Below, one piece after another: positions 7,577-15,292 of a DNA stretch of 64,000 nt (the first letter of the stretch is position 1; each line of letters begins with the position of its first letter). The notes beneath the pieces were generated by a model, which was given only the letters and a program-made list of their open reading frames with translations, ran no database searches and was not told the DNA's origin. Source of the stretch: Aliirhizobium smilacinae (lineage in GTDB: Bacteria; Pseudomonadota; Alphaproteobacteria; Rhizobiales; Rhizobiaceae); assembly GCF_006335145.1 (NCBI RefSeq), contig NZ_VDMN01000001.1, positions 620,001-684,000 of the forward strand, in the 5' to 3' direction. Made by a program: the position numbers and the translations under genes.

Positions 7577-8974
7577 GTGTATTTGAGACTTTTATCTCGT
7601 TTGATTGTGTCATTCGCTGCAACTGCCCTGCCAGGTTACGCGCTGGCTGCAAACGGCTGTGCGGATGGGACCTATTCGCGCGTGCAGTCTCCCGATCGCA
7701 ATTCGACAAGCTTTCTGTTCGATGATTTTTCGGCAACAGCTGGCGGCTCCTCCGGAATTTCCCGGGCGAGCAGCACATGCAGGCTGAGCGTGCCGGTCAC
7801 ACAGGCAGAAGGACATTCCGTTTTTGCGGTGGACTATCGCGGTTACGTCTCAACGCAACCTGGTCAGGCTGCTTCGGTCGTTATGCTCAAAGATGGCCGC
7901 GCCGTCGTCCTGCAAGACATCACCCTGCCAACCGACGATGATCTTTCTTTTTCGCAAAGGATCGGCAGCTCGGGATCCAACATAGTTGAGCTTGACGTCG
8001 TGGTCGGCGCAACCGGGGCGCCTGATCCAGGTCTGTCCGACGCGATCATATTTCTGGACTCGATCGATCTTGCCCGAATTGGTTTCACAACAACTGAGGC
8101 TGTCGTGGAATCGGCAAATCAGGTCGCACGGCAAAGACAGTCGATTGCCGTGGGATTAATGGACAGTGCCCTGAGCTTGCTGGGACAGACGAACCGGTTT
8201 GACGATGGCAATTCTGTAAGCGGTTTTGCCAGTTCGGATGCGGCAGCGGGATTTGCCGGTCGCTGGGAGGCAGGTGACGGTTTAAGTTTGCTTGCAGGCG
8301 CAGCAATTATTGATCCGAACGAGATCGACAATGTCTCCGATACGCTTGCCTTGTTTGCCGCAGCTGTGCGCTTCACCACCGCTCCATCTCAATGGAGAGC
8401 GTTTGGCGAGGTTGGCGCGTGGGCCTCACCAAACGTGTCGGCGTCATTGTCGCGCAGCTATTCAAATCTCAACAGCACCAATTTTGGTGTCGGTTCAAGC
8501 TCTGGGTATTTGTTTGCCTCCTATGCGCGAGCGGGTCTGATATTTGCTCCAGACGAGATCAACGAGTTTGCTCTGTCAACCCGCATCTCGCGATCCTGGC
8601 TCGATCTCGATGGTTATGAAGAAGCGGTATCGCCTGACAATCTGTTTGCCGCGCAAATGAAACCGGGCCGATCGATCGCCGACACGATCAGCGCAGAACT
8701 CGCCTGGAGCCGAAGCCTTTCCGAAACATTTGACTTTACTGTTTTTGGTGCTGCAGGGCGGACGTTTGCCAGGAAGAATGGCGTCAGTGCGTCGGTTGAT
8801 TGGGTAGGTGATGTTCGCGGTACAGCAGATGACCAAAATTTTGGGTCCGTTGCAGGGCGGGTTGGCTGGAAGTTCACGCAGGGCTGGCAGGCGGACCTAT
8901 CGGTTTCAGCCACCTTCCGGGAGACTGAGAAACCAGCCTGGAATATTGGCGGTCAGCTCAAATCAACGTTCTAG
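7577..8974 (+). CDS. DUF4360-like passenger fused to autotransporter-like beta-barrel
   Basis: After a signal peptide (hydrophobic LIVSFAATALPGYALA), residues about 25-190 resemble the preceding DUF4360-type protein (FLFDDFSATAGG, STCRLSVPV, HSVFAVDYRGY). From about residue 210 to the end the sequence has alternating short amphipathic strands with aromatic ends, no further cysteines, and a terminal phenylalanine (GGQLKSTF), as in outer-membrane autotransporter barrels. The predicted role is surface display of the DUF4360-like domain through the barrel. The start is inferred at GTG 7577, which has GGGAA upstream; TTG 7583 is possible. An upstream in-frame ATG at 7508 lies inside the previous gene and gives an implausible leader. 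It probably forms an operon with the 6927 gene. Confidence 0.7.
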   Translation: MYLRLLSRLIVSFAATALPGYALAANGCADGTYSRVQSPDRNSTSFLFDDFSATAGGSSGISRASSTCRLSVPVTQAEGHSVFAVDYRGYVSTQPGQAASVVMLKDGRAVVLQDITLPTDDDLSFSQRIGSSGSNIVELDVVVGATGAPDPGLSDAIIFLDSIDLARIGFTTTEAVVESANQVARQRQSIAVGLMDSALSLLGQTNRFDDGNSVSGFASSDAAAGFAGRWEAGDGLSLLAGAAIIDPNEIDNVSDTLALFAAAVRFTTAPSQWRAFGEVGAWASPNVSASLSRSYSNLNSTNFGVGSSSGYLFASYARAGLIFAPDEINEFALSTRISRSWLDLDGYEEAVSPDNLFAAQMKPGRSIADTISAELAWSRSLSETFDFTVFGAAGRTFARKNGVSASVDWVGDVRGTADDQNFGSVAGRVGWKFTQGWQADLSVSATFRETEKPAWNIGGQLKSTF

Positions 8975-9243
8975 AACCGGAAAAATCTGCCGTGCGTCCA
9001 ATAGCTCGAGCTTATGTCCCGTCCTTGGAACCAGGTGATCTCCGTATCGATCAGCAACCCTGATGTGCATCGGCGTTAAAATACGATCTTAGGGAAGTAC
9101 AAAACCCGGATTACCCAGATCATCGCATCGAGATTAACTTCAACTCAACATGACGTCAGGTGAGCTTCAAGTTGTTGTGGACGCAGCATGTAGCAAAATG
9201 CCATTAACCGCTCGTTAGGGATAAATTCCCAGTGAGAGGTAAC
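8975..9243. other. Intergenic region upstream of a VPGPEAGAG-tail gene
   Basis: No gene is recognised here. Near the 3' end TTAA at 9204-9207 and TTAG at 9215-9218, separated by seven bases, approximate a CtrA box (TTAA-N7-TTAA). The site is 26 bases before the start codon at 9244. A single site of this kind occurs often by chance, so the regulatory reading is weak. Confidence 0.35.
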
Positions 9244-9699
9244 ATGATGAAACTGAAGACTTTGATGCTGGCGGCAGCGCTGGCGTTTGGAAGCATTTCG
9301 GCGGCGCAAGCTGCATTTCCGGCTCCGGCCACCAAGGTGACGAGCACTGACGAAGCGAATTACGTCAACATCTACAATTCGTGGGTTTCAGGCTGGACAA
9401 GCGTGTTCAACGCAACGGTCGGAAACAACTGGACGACAAGAACTTACGGGGAATTCGAAGAGAACTTTTACTCGGAGATCCCTGCGGTTACCATTATGCG
9501 CACCTACCTGGCGCCTAACATCCAGGCATTCCAGGCCATCTTCAGCTATCAGGGTGGTTCGATCACCTACACGCAGCTACCCGCGGGCACCGCAGTTCCG
9601 GTCCCCGGCCCCGAGGCTGGCGCAGGCATTGGCGCACTTGCCATGCTGGGGCTTGCCTATTGGGCAAAACGTCGCCGCAACAGCGCTCAAACCGCGTAA
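9244..9699 (+). CDS. Secreted protein with VPGPEAGAG-type sorting tail (copy 2)
   Basis: The 151-residue product has a signal peptide (LMLAAALAFGSISAAQA, cut before AFPAP). The mature domain of about 95 residues contains several Trp, Asn and Tyr residues (WVSGWTSVFNATVGNNWTTR) and has no recognised family. The tail starts near residue 118 with VPVPGPEAGAG, then a hydrophobic ALAMLGLAYWA segment and KRRR. ATG 9244 is chosen over the adjacent ATG 9247 because GAGAGGT is upstream; an earlier GTG at 9232 overlaps that site. The tail is most like copy 4 (17843) in the ALAMLG-AY segment. The protein is a likely exosortase substrate. Confidence 0.82.
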   Translation: MMKLKTLMLAAALAFGSISAAQAAFPAPATKVTSTDEANYVNIYNSWVSGWTSVFNATVGNNWTTRTYGEFEENFYSEIPAVTIMRTYLAPNIQAFQAIFSYQGGSITYTQLPAGTAVPVPGPEAGAGIGALAMLGLAYWAKRRRNSAQTA

Positions 9700-9743
9700 G
9701 GCTTTAGTGGCTAACTGCGGTTTCGCTAAAAGCGTTAATGATC

Positions 9744-9793
9744 GTTACGGCGCGTGTCTCAAGATCTTCGAAGTGGGATCTACGCGCCGTAAC
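9744..9793. repeat. Long perfect inverted repeat (12 bp plus inner 5-bp stem)
   Basis: GTTACGGCGCGT (9744-9755) pairs perfectly with ACGCGCCGTAAC (9782-9793). Inside, AGATC pairs with GATCT, leaving a one-sided bulge of about six bases and a ten-base loop. It lies 45 bases after the stop of the VPGPEAGAG-tail gene. No T-run follows. It could be a 3' stabilising hairpin, a small-RNA element or a protein-binding palindrome. Confidence 0.6.
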
Positions 9794-10044
9794 CAATTGA
9801 GCGACAAGATCGGCTGGGTACAGAGCAGGTCACAACAGGGGCCGGAGCCTGAACGGTCCGCTACGCCATTTATAAGAGCGTAAATTGGCATCGACATGAT
9901 TTGGATTGCCGAACATCATTGTCCTGCAAGCAATTTCAGTGCGGTAGCAACCCCTGCCCCTGCGCCTGCGCCAATTCTATCGGTCAATAGCGCTCCGAAT
10001 ACCGACAAGTCCGGTGCTTACCAGCAAGAGCAAGCGAAGCAGGC

Positions 10045-10260
10045 TCAGGACGAGCGGTCCCGCCGCTTTTCCTTCATGACCATGACGACGATCGCACCAA
10101 AATAGCCAACCTGCATCAGCGCGAGTGATGCAGCAGCAAAGAGCCCGCTCAATATCAGACTGTTACCCGAATATACTGCCACACATCCTATTAGGACACT
10201 CATTGTCAGCATGCGCAGAAGAATACAGGGGACGCGCAAATACCGACAGTAATGTTCCAT
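10045..10260 (-). CDS. ExoX/SyrA-type exopolysaccharide production repressor
   Basis: The 71-residue product has two hydrophobic segments (MLTMSVLIGCVAVYSG, then LFAAASLALMQVGYFGAIVV) and a basic tail (KEKRRDRS). The LMQVGYF core and the two-helix layout match the rhizobial ExoX/PsiA/SyrA family of small inner-membrane proteins that modulate EPS synthesis. The family match is from remembered pattern, not a search. A later in-frame ATG (about residue 17) could be the start. The gene is single and lies opposite the VPGPEAGAG-tail gene at 9244, which links that substrate neighbourhood to EPS control. The alternative is an unrelated small membrane protein. Confidence 0.62.
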   Translation of the reverse strand: MEHYCRYLRVPCILLRMLTMSVLIGCVAVYSGNSLILSGLFAAASLALMQVGYFGAIVVMVMKEKRRDRSS

Positions 10261-10651
10261 GGAAGCCGCACCAGGTTAAGGGATAATTAACATAGCCTGC
10301 GCTCTAGAGTACTACAATACCCCATTTGGGTGAGGCATTTTACTGTGACGCGGCCGCGAAGAGCCGATCAATTCGCCACAGCCTCTGACGCGTTGGGGTT
10401 ATTCTGAAGCGCAGTGGCCTCCTGTCATGATCATTGAGAGGATGCTCCAGCGGGACACGGCCACTCGAACTGCCTAAAAAAGCCAATCCAAAACATTTAA
10501 AATACAACTTAAATGCCTTAATTAACTGACTTTTTTGCTACTACCGTCTCAAAACAGATCGCCATTTCTGGTAAAATCCGGAATATCATACGACGAAGAC
10601 CCGGGTATCTGCTTATCTGAATATTCAAATAAACGATGCAGGTCCGATTTC
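10261..10651. other. Intergenic region between divergent genes
   Basis: No gene is recognised. The interval 10480-10550 is strongly AT-rich (AACATTTAAAATACAACTTAAATGCC, described only in part) and likely contains the promoter of the DUF982-type gene. Upstream frames from 10535 continue in frame into that gene but lack a ribosome binding site. Confidence 0.35.
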
Positions 10652-10960
10652 GTGAGTGTCATTGTTGAGCTACAGTTTTCGACCCGCTGGACGCGTCCAG
10701 TTCACGTTGGTGATGACCATCGCATTACCGGCGTGGTTGTCGGCCCGAGCGATGCGCTTCGCTTTATGAGCACGCGCTTTTCGTTTCGCAGAGGGACAAG
10801 TTTCTTGCTGGCACAGCGCGCCTGCTGCGAGGCGGTTGCCGGAAAGACAGATCCGGAGCATGCCCGCCGTCTGTTCATGAGCGCCTATGCCGAGGACTGT
10901 GTGCGCCGCTGCCTGCTTGCAGAGGCCGATGCAACTTTAACCGAGACGACATCAAACTAG
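10652..10960 (+). CDS. DUF982-type small protein
   Basis: The protein has about 102 residues and the DUF982 pattern: an N-terminal strand ending in RPVHV, a segment HRITGVVVGPSDALRFM, an aromatic region, then a helix of form A-x-R-A-C-C-E-A-V-A-G-K and A-R-R-L-F-M-S-A-Y. This family is typical of Rhizobiaceae, usually in many copies per genome, and has no established biochemical role that I know. The start is taken at GTG 10652, because the conserved domain begins there and GCAGG lies upstream; an in-frame ATG at 10535 would add 39 unlikely residues. No membrane or export signal is visible. Confidence 0.65.
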   Translation: MSVIVELQFSTRWTRPVHVGDDHRITGVVVGPSDALRFMSTRFSFRRGTSFLLAQRACCEAVAGKTDPEHARRLFMSAYAEDCVRRCLLAEADATLTETTSN

Positions 10961-11140
10961 CACGGCATGTGCGAGCCTAAGCAAATGGCTGTCGCGTGCA
11001 AAGCAAGAAGGCGACAGCGTCGCGAAGCTGTTGATGTAACGCCCCCTGATTAACCTTCGAAGATAACCCTAACAGCAGATCTTCATTGCAATATTTTCAC
11101 GGCATGACAGATTACCGATGTAACTATATTGGGGATAACC

Positions 11141-11230
11141 ATGGACGTGAAAATATTTCTGATTGGTTCCGCCATTATTACTTCAGCCTGGATTGGCGGG
11201 ATTGTTGGTTTTCTCTGGTCGATCGCCTAA
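11141..11230 (+). CDS. Membrane microprotein, 29 aa (family copy 1)
   Basis: A very short gene, ATG 11141 to TAA 11230, encodes a single predicted transmembrane helix after a short charged start (MDVK). The helix carries the pattern ITSAWIGGIVGFLW. GGGGATAA precedes the start at good spacing. A second 29-residue protein at 11657 aligns without gaps, sharing G at position 9, T-S at positions 13-14, W at 16 and G-I-V near 19-21. The similarity between two independent frames of identical length is the main evidence that both are real. The function is unknown; such proteins commonly bind and tune larger membrane proteins. Confidence 0.65.
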   Translation: MDVKIFLIGSAIITSAWIGGIVGFLWSIA

Positions 11231-11596
11231 GCGGCGAAAAACCGACCTCGCGACCTCTCCGTGCACATCTCCGATGTGCTGTTTTGAAGACCTGGGCCGT
11301 CGCAATGTTTTGACCTCTATTGGCCTCAGTCGTGTCTCTACAGATGCATTGGCAACGACAGGCGTCGCTAAAGTCGCATCGCTCCGACACCATGAGGCGC
11401 CAGTTGCGGCAAAAGGTGATCGTCTGGATGGCTCTTATCGGCAAGAACGGACACACACTGACTTTCGGTCAGGTCACAGGCTGGACAGCTACTGATCTCT
11501 TCACGCCTGTCGGTGGCTGACTGGTTTGACGCTGCTGTGACGCGCCAGGACGTAATAGGGAGCAACGCGACCTTTTCCTGTTGGGTAGCGCAGGTC

Positions 11597-11620
11597 GTTG
11601 AGCTTTACCCCTAGCTCAAC
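11597..11620. repeat. 8-bp inverted repeat upstream of microprotein copy 2
   Basis: GTTGAGCT (11597-11604) pairs with AGCTCAAC (11613-11620) around an eight-base loop (TTACCCCT). It ends 36 bases before the start of the second microprotein. It may be a leader hairpin, or the weak terminator of transcription coming from copy 1. Confidence 0.4.
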
Positions 11621-11656
11621 GGCCGTTTCCTTTCGGCACGTGGCGAGAGCATCAAT

Positions 11657-11746
11657 ATGAATTTAAGAGCGCTGATGGTCGGTGGCATCTTTGTAACGTC
11701 GCTCTGGCTTGCCGGGATCGTATCGCTCGTCGTTATTTATGTCTGA
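11657..11746 (+). CDS. Membrane microprotein, 29 aa (family copy 2)
   Basis: ATG 11657 to TGA 11746 encodes a 29-residue single-helix protein (core VTSLWLAGIVSLVV) after a basic start (MNLR). GCGAGAGC lies upstream as ribosome binding site. It has the same length and the same key residues as the protein at 11141-11230: G9, T-S at 13-14, W16 and G-I-V. A terminator-like hairpin follows about 90 bases later, and the BTAD-TPR regulator starts at 11939. The positively charged N-terminus suggests an N-in orientation, cytoplasmic start and periplasmic end. The function is unknown. Confidence 0.65.
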   Translation: MNLRALMVGGIFVTSLWLAGIVSLVVIYV

Positions 11747-11833
11747 TTATCCGGCGCAAACCGTCATTCTTTCGGCCAACAGCCAGGCCGCCTCAGCTGC
11801 TCACCAGATTAGTTCAATTTAGAGCGCCAGCAA

Positions 11834-11858
11834 AACCGCGCCGCGAGGCGGTTATTTT
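11834..11858 (+). terminator. Possible terminator after microprotein copy 2
   Basis: AACCGC (11834-11839) pairs with GCGGTT (11848-11853) around a GC-rich loop and is followed by ATTTTCT. The stem is short and the T-run broken, so strength is doubtful. Confidence 0.4.
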
Positions 11859-11938
11859 CTGTCATGATCGTGTCAAATCATACAATCACTGTATGATCCG
11901 ATGGAAATATCGCACGTTTTGTTTCACTATAGCCTGCA

Positions 11939-13855
11939 ATGACAGTTGATAATGGCACAGAACAGACATTGCTTTGGCTGACAGGCACTCCGCGACTGGC
12001 CGGTCATGATGGATTTTTGCCGACCAAAGCATATGTGCTCTTTGCAGCGCTCCTGCTTGCTCCGGGGCAGACACTCTCACGGCCTGCCGCGGCCTCGCTT
12101 CTTTGGGAGGGCGTTGAACACAAGCGGGCGCTTGGCAATCTGCGACAACTCCTGTCGCGGCTTCAAAGTTTTACGGATGGCAGCTCATTTGTGATGTCGA
12201 GCGGTGGCCATCTCATGGCCGGCCCGAAAATCCTGAAATCCGATCTGGCGACTTTCCTGCAATCGGTCGATACAGAGGTTTCGAACGCGCGTCTTGAGGC
12301 GATGATGTCGGTTCACGGTGAGCTTTTGGACGGACATGAAACCGGCGACGAGCAGTTTTACCTGTGGCTTTTGTCGGCGCGCAAGCGGGTGAAGGACCTG
12401 TTCTTTTCCGCTCTGGGACCGGTCTTCGATGATCTGACCCGTTTGGGTCATAAAAAGACCCCTGCAATCGGGGCGCTAGCGGAGCGCGCGCTGAGCCTTG
12501 ATGAAGATCGCGAGCAAACCTATCGGGACATTATGGCGGCCTACGCCCGGATCGGCGATCACGCGTCCTTCCAGCAGACGTTCGACCGACTGCGTGCTGT
12601 TTTAGAAAGCGACGGACTTTCGCCCGACAAGACAACAGTTGCACTCCATCGGCGCCTCACGTCGTATGATATTGCGGAGCTGGATAAAGACGTTGCATTG
12701 CATGAGACGCGCCCTTCCCAGCCGCGCATTGCCTTTATGCTGCCGACAGATACCGAGATGCGACCGGCAGGTCCGCTCATACGGTCGCTTGTCGAGGATG
12801 TCGCTTATGGCCTTACCCGATACCGCACGTTCAAAGTTCTGTCGCCACATAGTAGTTTTGCCGCGGAACGCGATAATCTCGAGAGCTTTTCCGACAAACT
12901 CCGTTTTGATTATTTCGTCACCACACTCGTTTTCGAAGATCGACACGCCTCGATCGCACTGGTGAAGTCTCATTCCAGGGAAATTATCTGGTCGCTTGAC
13001 CTCTCATTGGGTGAGACAGACCTGCGAACGGCATTCAGGATCTTGTCGCGGCAGGTCTCGACGGCGCTTGCCAATGCTCTGGAGAAACATCAGCTGGATG
13101 TCACGGCCGGATCACCGACGGCCTATTTGCACCTTTTGACCGGACAGAATTATCTGAGGGGAGAGTGTCATCTGCCGGCGCTGCGCCGGGCAAGGGCCGA
13201 ATTCCGTAAGGCGACAGAACTTGAGCCGTCCATGGCGGTCGCCCGCGCTCGCACCGCACAAACCCTGCAGCTGGAATGGCTGATCCTGGGAGGCGATGAT
13301 CCAAACCTTTTACATCGTGCCCACGCGGAAGCAGAAGCCGCCATGCAAATCGATCCAGCGTCCGGGATCGGGCACTGGGTCAGTGCAATGGTGGCACTAT
13401 ACCGAAGGGATTTTGATCTCTCCGCTGAACGTTTTCTGGAAGCCGAGGCCCTGACGCCGCATTCGGCCGACCTGCTCCTGCAGCATGCCGACGCGCTTGC
13501 CCATTTCGGACAGACAGACGAGGCCTGGGAGCGCTTCCAGCAAGCGATCGATATCAATCCGCTGGCGCCTGATCTTTACTGGTGGGCAGGAGCCAGCATC
13601 GCCTATAAGCGCGACGACTATCAAACGGCGATCGATCTTTGTGACCAGATGAAACAGGACGAGCCCGCCCTGCGCGTCCTGACCGTATCTCATGCGCTTA
13701 TCGGCAATATCGATACGGCATCCGCTTACGCCAACCGACTGAAAGAAATCCATCCGGGCATGACGGCGCGTCAGCTTAGCCTTCTGTCGCCGGATCGAGA
13801 TCCGCAGGTGACCGAGAAATTGCATTATGCCTATCGGCTGGCCGGCATGGCCTAG
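11939..13855 (+). CDS. SARP/BTAD-type transcriptional regulator with TPR C-terminus
   Basis: The 638-residue protein has no signal peptide. Residues about 10-100 resemble an OmpR-type winged-helix DNA-binding domain (L-P-T-K-A-Y-V-L-F-A-A-L-L-L at 27-40, then helices around RALGNLRQLLSRL). Residues about 105-250 match a bacterial transcriptional activator domain (ERALSLDEDREQTYRDIMAA and the following helices). A middle alpha/beta region (about 265-390) resembles the CadC/adenylate-cyclase-associated part of such regulators. From about 400 to the end TPR-like helical repeats follow (LRRARAEFRKATELEPSMA; ERFQQAIDINPLAPDLYWW). It should act as a cytoplasmic activator; its targets are unknown. 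Neighbours are the two microprotein genes upstream and the KTSC genes downstream, all in the same direction. Confidence 0.75.
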   Translation: MTVDNGTEQTLLWLTGTPRLAGHDGFLPTKAYVLFAALLLAPGQTLSRPAAASLLWEGVEHKRALGNLRQLLSRLQSFTDGSSFVMSSGGHLMAGPKILKSDLATFLQSVDTEVSNARLEAMMSVHGELLDGHETGDEQFYLWLLSARKRVKDLFFSALGPVFDDLTRLGHKKTPAIGALAERALSLDEDREQTYRDIMAAYARIGDHASFQQTFDRLRAVLESDGLSPDKTTVALHRRLTSYDIAELDKDVALHETRPSQPRIAFMLPTDTEMRPAGPLIRSLVEDVAYGLTRYRTFKVLSPHSSFAAERDNLESFSDKLRFDYFVTTLVFEDRHASIALVKSHSREIIWSLDLSLGETDLRTAFRILSRQVSTALANALEKHQLDVTAGSPTAYLHLLTGQNYLRGECHLPALRRARAEFRKATELEPSMAVARARTAQTLQLEWLILGGDDPNLLHRAHAEAEAAMQIDPASGIGHWVSAMVALYRRDFDLSAERFLEAEALTPHSADLLLQHADALAHFGQTDEAWERFQQAIDINPLAPDLYWWAGASIAYKRDDYQTAIDLCDQMKQDEPALRVLTVSHALIGNIDTASAYANRLKEIHPGMTARQLSLLSPDRDPQVTEKLHYAYRLAGMA

Positions 13856-14109
13856 ACAATCCGAGCATTGATCATCGCTATTGTGCGCGGCCAGGAAGAG
13901 GAAGGGCACCGCGTGTTCAGTGTCATGGAAAGACAAGGCGCTGCTCAAGTCTCCCGCATCGGCGCGCATTTTTAAACTGAGTTCGAAGCGGCCACAGATC
14001 CTGGCCGTTACAGTAACCTTAAGACGTAACCACAGTGTCATGTTTGACTTCAGGATTTGCTGTCAAAGGCGCATATTGCGGTTCGTTCACGAAGAGACTG
14101 TGGCCTCGA

Positions 14110-14319
14110 ATGATTTACGCAAAACTGAAATCGTCGATGCTCCATCATGCAGAATATGATGAGGAGGCACGCCTCCTGCTGGTCTATTTCCGTGTCGGCA
14201 GGATCCGTGTGTTTTCCGGTGTGCCGCGCGAGATTTTCGAGAAACTGACGCGCACGTGGTCGCCAGGCCGGTTCTACCTGAAAAAAATCAGGACGAAGTT
14301 TCCAAGAGACGACAGCTGA
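14110..14319 (+). CDS. KTSC-domain protein (copy 1)
   Basis: The 69-residue protein fits the KTSC domain almost end to end: KLKSSMLHHAEYDEEARLL, then VYFRVGRIRVFSGVP, a helix EIFEKL, and SPGRFYLKKIRTKFPR. KTSC proteins are small, often tandem, with a lysyl-tRNA synthetase-derived fold name but no established function known to me. The start is ATG 14110; an in-frame ATG at 14035 would add 25 residues outside the domain. A second KTSC gene lies 354 bases downstream, sharing the F-S-x-V-P and S-P-G-x-x-Y motifs. Confidence 0.75.
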   Translation: MIYAKLKSSMLHHAEYDEEARLLLVYFRVGRIRVFSGVPREIFEKLTRTWSPGRFYLKKIRTKFPRDDS

Positions 14320-14673
14320 CGGCTGGTCTGCGAAAGCGGTAATTTTCTGTTGCCATCCAGCGGCCGTGTACCGGCTACAGTGAAGACTGATGCCCAAAAA
14401 CAGCACGATCGCCTGTGGATTCTGGCATTTCGATAACCCTTCCACCGCATTCAGCCAGACGGGCGGTGAGCGCTGGGGCAAAGACAGGCTATCGCAGCAG
14501 CCAGACCGGCTTACCCCAGCTGCGGCAGAGGCTGGCGTACAGCCATAGATAGCTGCGCCAGCCTCGTCGGGACAAGCCTTCACGATTTTTCACAATTTGT
14601 TAACTCGGCGATTGAATTAGCACCGACTTACATGCATTCTTTGCCTATCTATGGGGATGGTGGGGACTTCGTG
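14320..14673. other. Spacer between two KTSC genes
   Basis: No gene is recognised. The spacer holds a strong inverted repeat at 14528-14565 (annotated separately) and, after it, an AT-rich TTTTTCACAATTTGTTAACTC segment that could be a promoter for the second KTSC gene. Confidence 0.35.
14528..14565. repeat. Two-part inverted repeat between KTSC genes
   Basis: GAGGCTGGCG (14528-14537) pairs perfectly with CGCCAGCCTC (14556-14565). Inside, CAGC (14540-14543) pairs with GCTG (14552-14555), leaving an eight-base loop. There is no T-run. It may be the terminator of the first KTSC gene or part of a small RNA. Confidence 0.55.
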
Positions 14674-14874
14674 ATGCTGATTAAGCTCAAGTCGCAGCTT
14701 ATTGATGCCGTGGAATATAATGAACAGAGGCGGATGCTTCGTATTTGCCTGGTCGACGGATCGAAGCGTGTTTTTTCAGAGGTGCCGAAATCCACCGTTG
14801 AGGACCTGATCTCGGCGCAGTCTCCGGGAAACTATTACATCGATTACATTCGCAGCCAGTTTCCGCGCCACTGA
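14674..14874 (+). CDS. KTSC-domain protein (copy 2)
   Basis: The 66-residue protein matches the same KTSC layout as the gene at 14110: KLKSQLIDAVEYNEQRRML, VDGSKRVFSEVP, helix TVEDL, SPGNYYIDYIRSQFPR. Sequence identity to copy 1 is moderate and is concentrated in the motifs, so the duplication is old. ATG 14674 is chosen because the domain begins there and GGTGGGGA lies upstream; GTG 14671 is adjacent, and an upstream in-frame ATG at 14632 would add an unrelated 14-residue leader. The function is unknown. Confidence 0.75.
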   Translation: MLIKLKSQLIDAVEYNEQRRMLRICLVDGSKRVFSEVPKSTVEDLISAQSPGNYYIDYIRSQFPRH

Positions 14875-15059
14875 GTTTATCTCACTGTGGTCTGCGAAAT
14901 ATCCGGCGCCAATTGCGATGGCAGCCGCGGGTTGCGGATCTTGAGGGATATGCCGGTGTGGCGTTACCTGATTGCGGTTTAGTTGGCATTTTAGCGAAAC
15001 ATTTGACGTGGCTTTGAGGCGCATGTGGGAAATTCGATGCAAATCGGAGACGACCGCCT

Positions 15060-15203
15060 ATGTCGCAGAGATTGCGCAACCTCTTATTGTCCTTTGGTGC
15101 ATCCTTTGTACTGTGGGTGCTCCTCATTCAGGGTAGCCAATCGGTCTATCGTTTCGCCACGTCTGAAACGGACCCGGTGACGGTTGCAAGCGTCAGACGC
15201 TAG
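15060..15203 (+). CDS. Small membrane protein (47 aa), too short for routine ORF calling
   Basis: ATG 15060 to TAG 15203 encodes a basic start (MSQRLRN), one predicted transmembrane helix (LLLSFGASFVLWVLLIQG) and a polar tail rich in Ser, Thr and Val. A terminator with a T-run overlaps its stop. The region around L-W and the following V-Y-R-F, 13 residues apart, recurs with the same spacing in a possible 50-residue protein on the minus strand at 19958-20110. No ribosome binding site of good quality is visible, so the call rests on composition, the helix and the terminator. Confidence 0.5.
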   Translation: MSQRLRNLLLSFGASFVLWVLLIQGSQSVYRFATSETDPVTVASVRR

Positions 15204-15248
15204 GCGCTGCGAGCTGCCCTGAGATTTTCGTCGTCAGCGCCTGTTTTT
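15202..15248 (+). terminator. Terminator with long loop
   Basis: AGGCGCTG (15202-15209) pairs with CAGCGCCT (15235-15242) and is followed directly by GTTTTT. The loop is long (25 bases). It overlaps the stop of the 47-residue membrane protein and lies just past the end of the convergent minus-strand gene. Confidence 0.55.
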
Positions 15249-15292
15249 GGGCAAATGGACTGGCGGAATACGACGCTGAAGGGGGGCCCCTA

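Noticed and set aside
6978..7778. Minus-strand frame of 266 residues across the two DUF4360-type genes
   Set aside because: It has no recognisable domain and would be antisense to two clear secreted-protein genes with signal peptides and ribosome sites.
9204..9218. CtrA-like box TTAA-N7-TTAG before copy 2
   Set aside because: One imperfect half-site occurs often by chance in AT-rich leaders, and the other four tail genes lack it at a comparable position; not listed as a separate regulatory feature.
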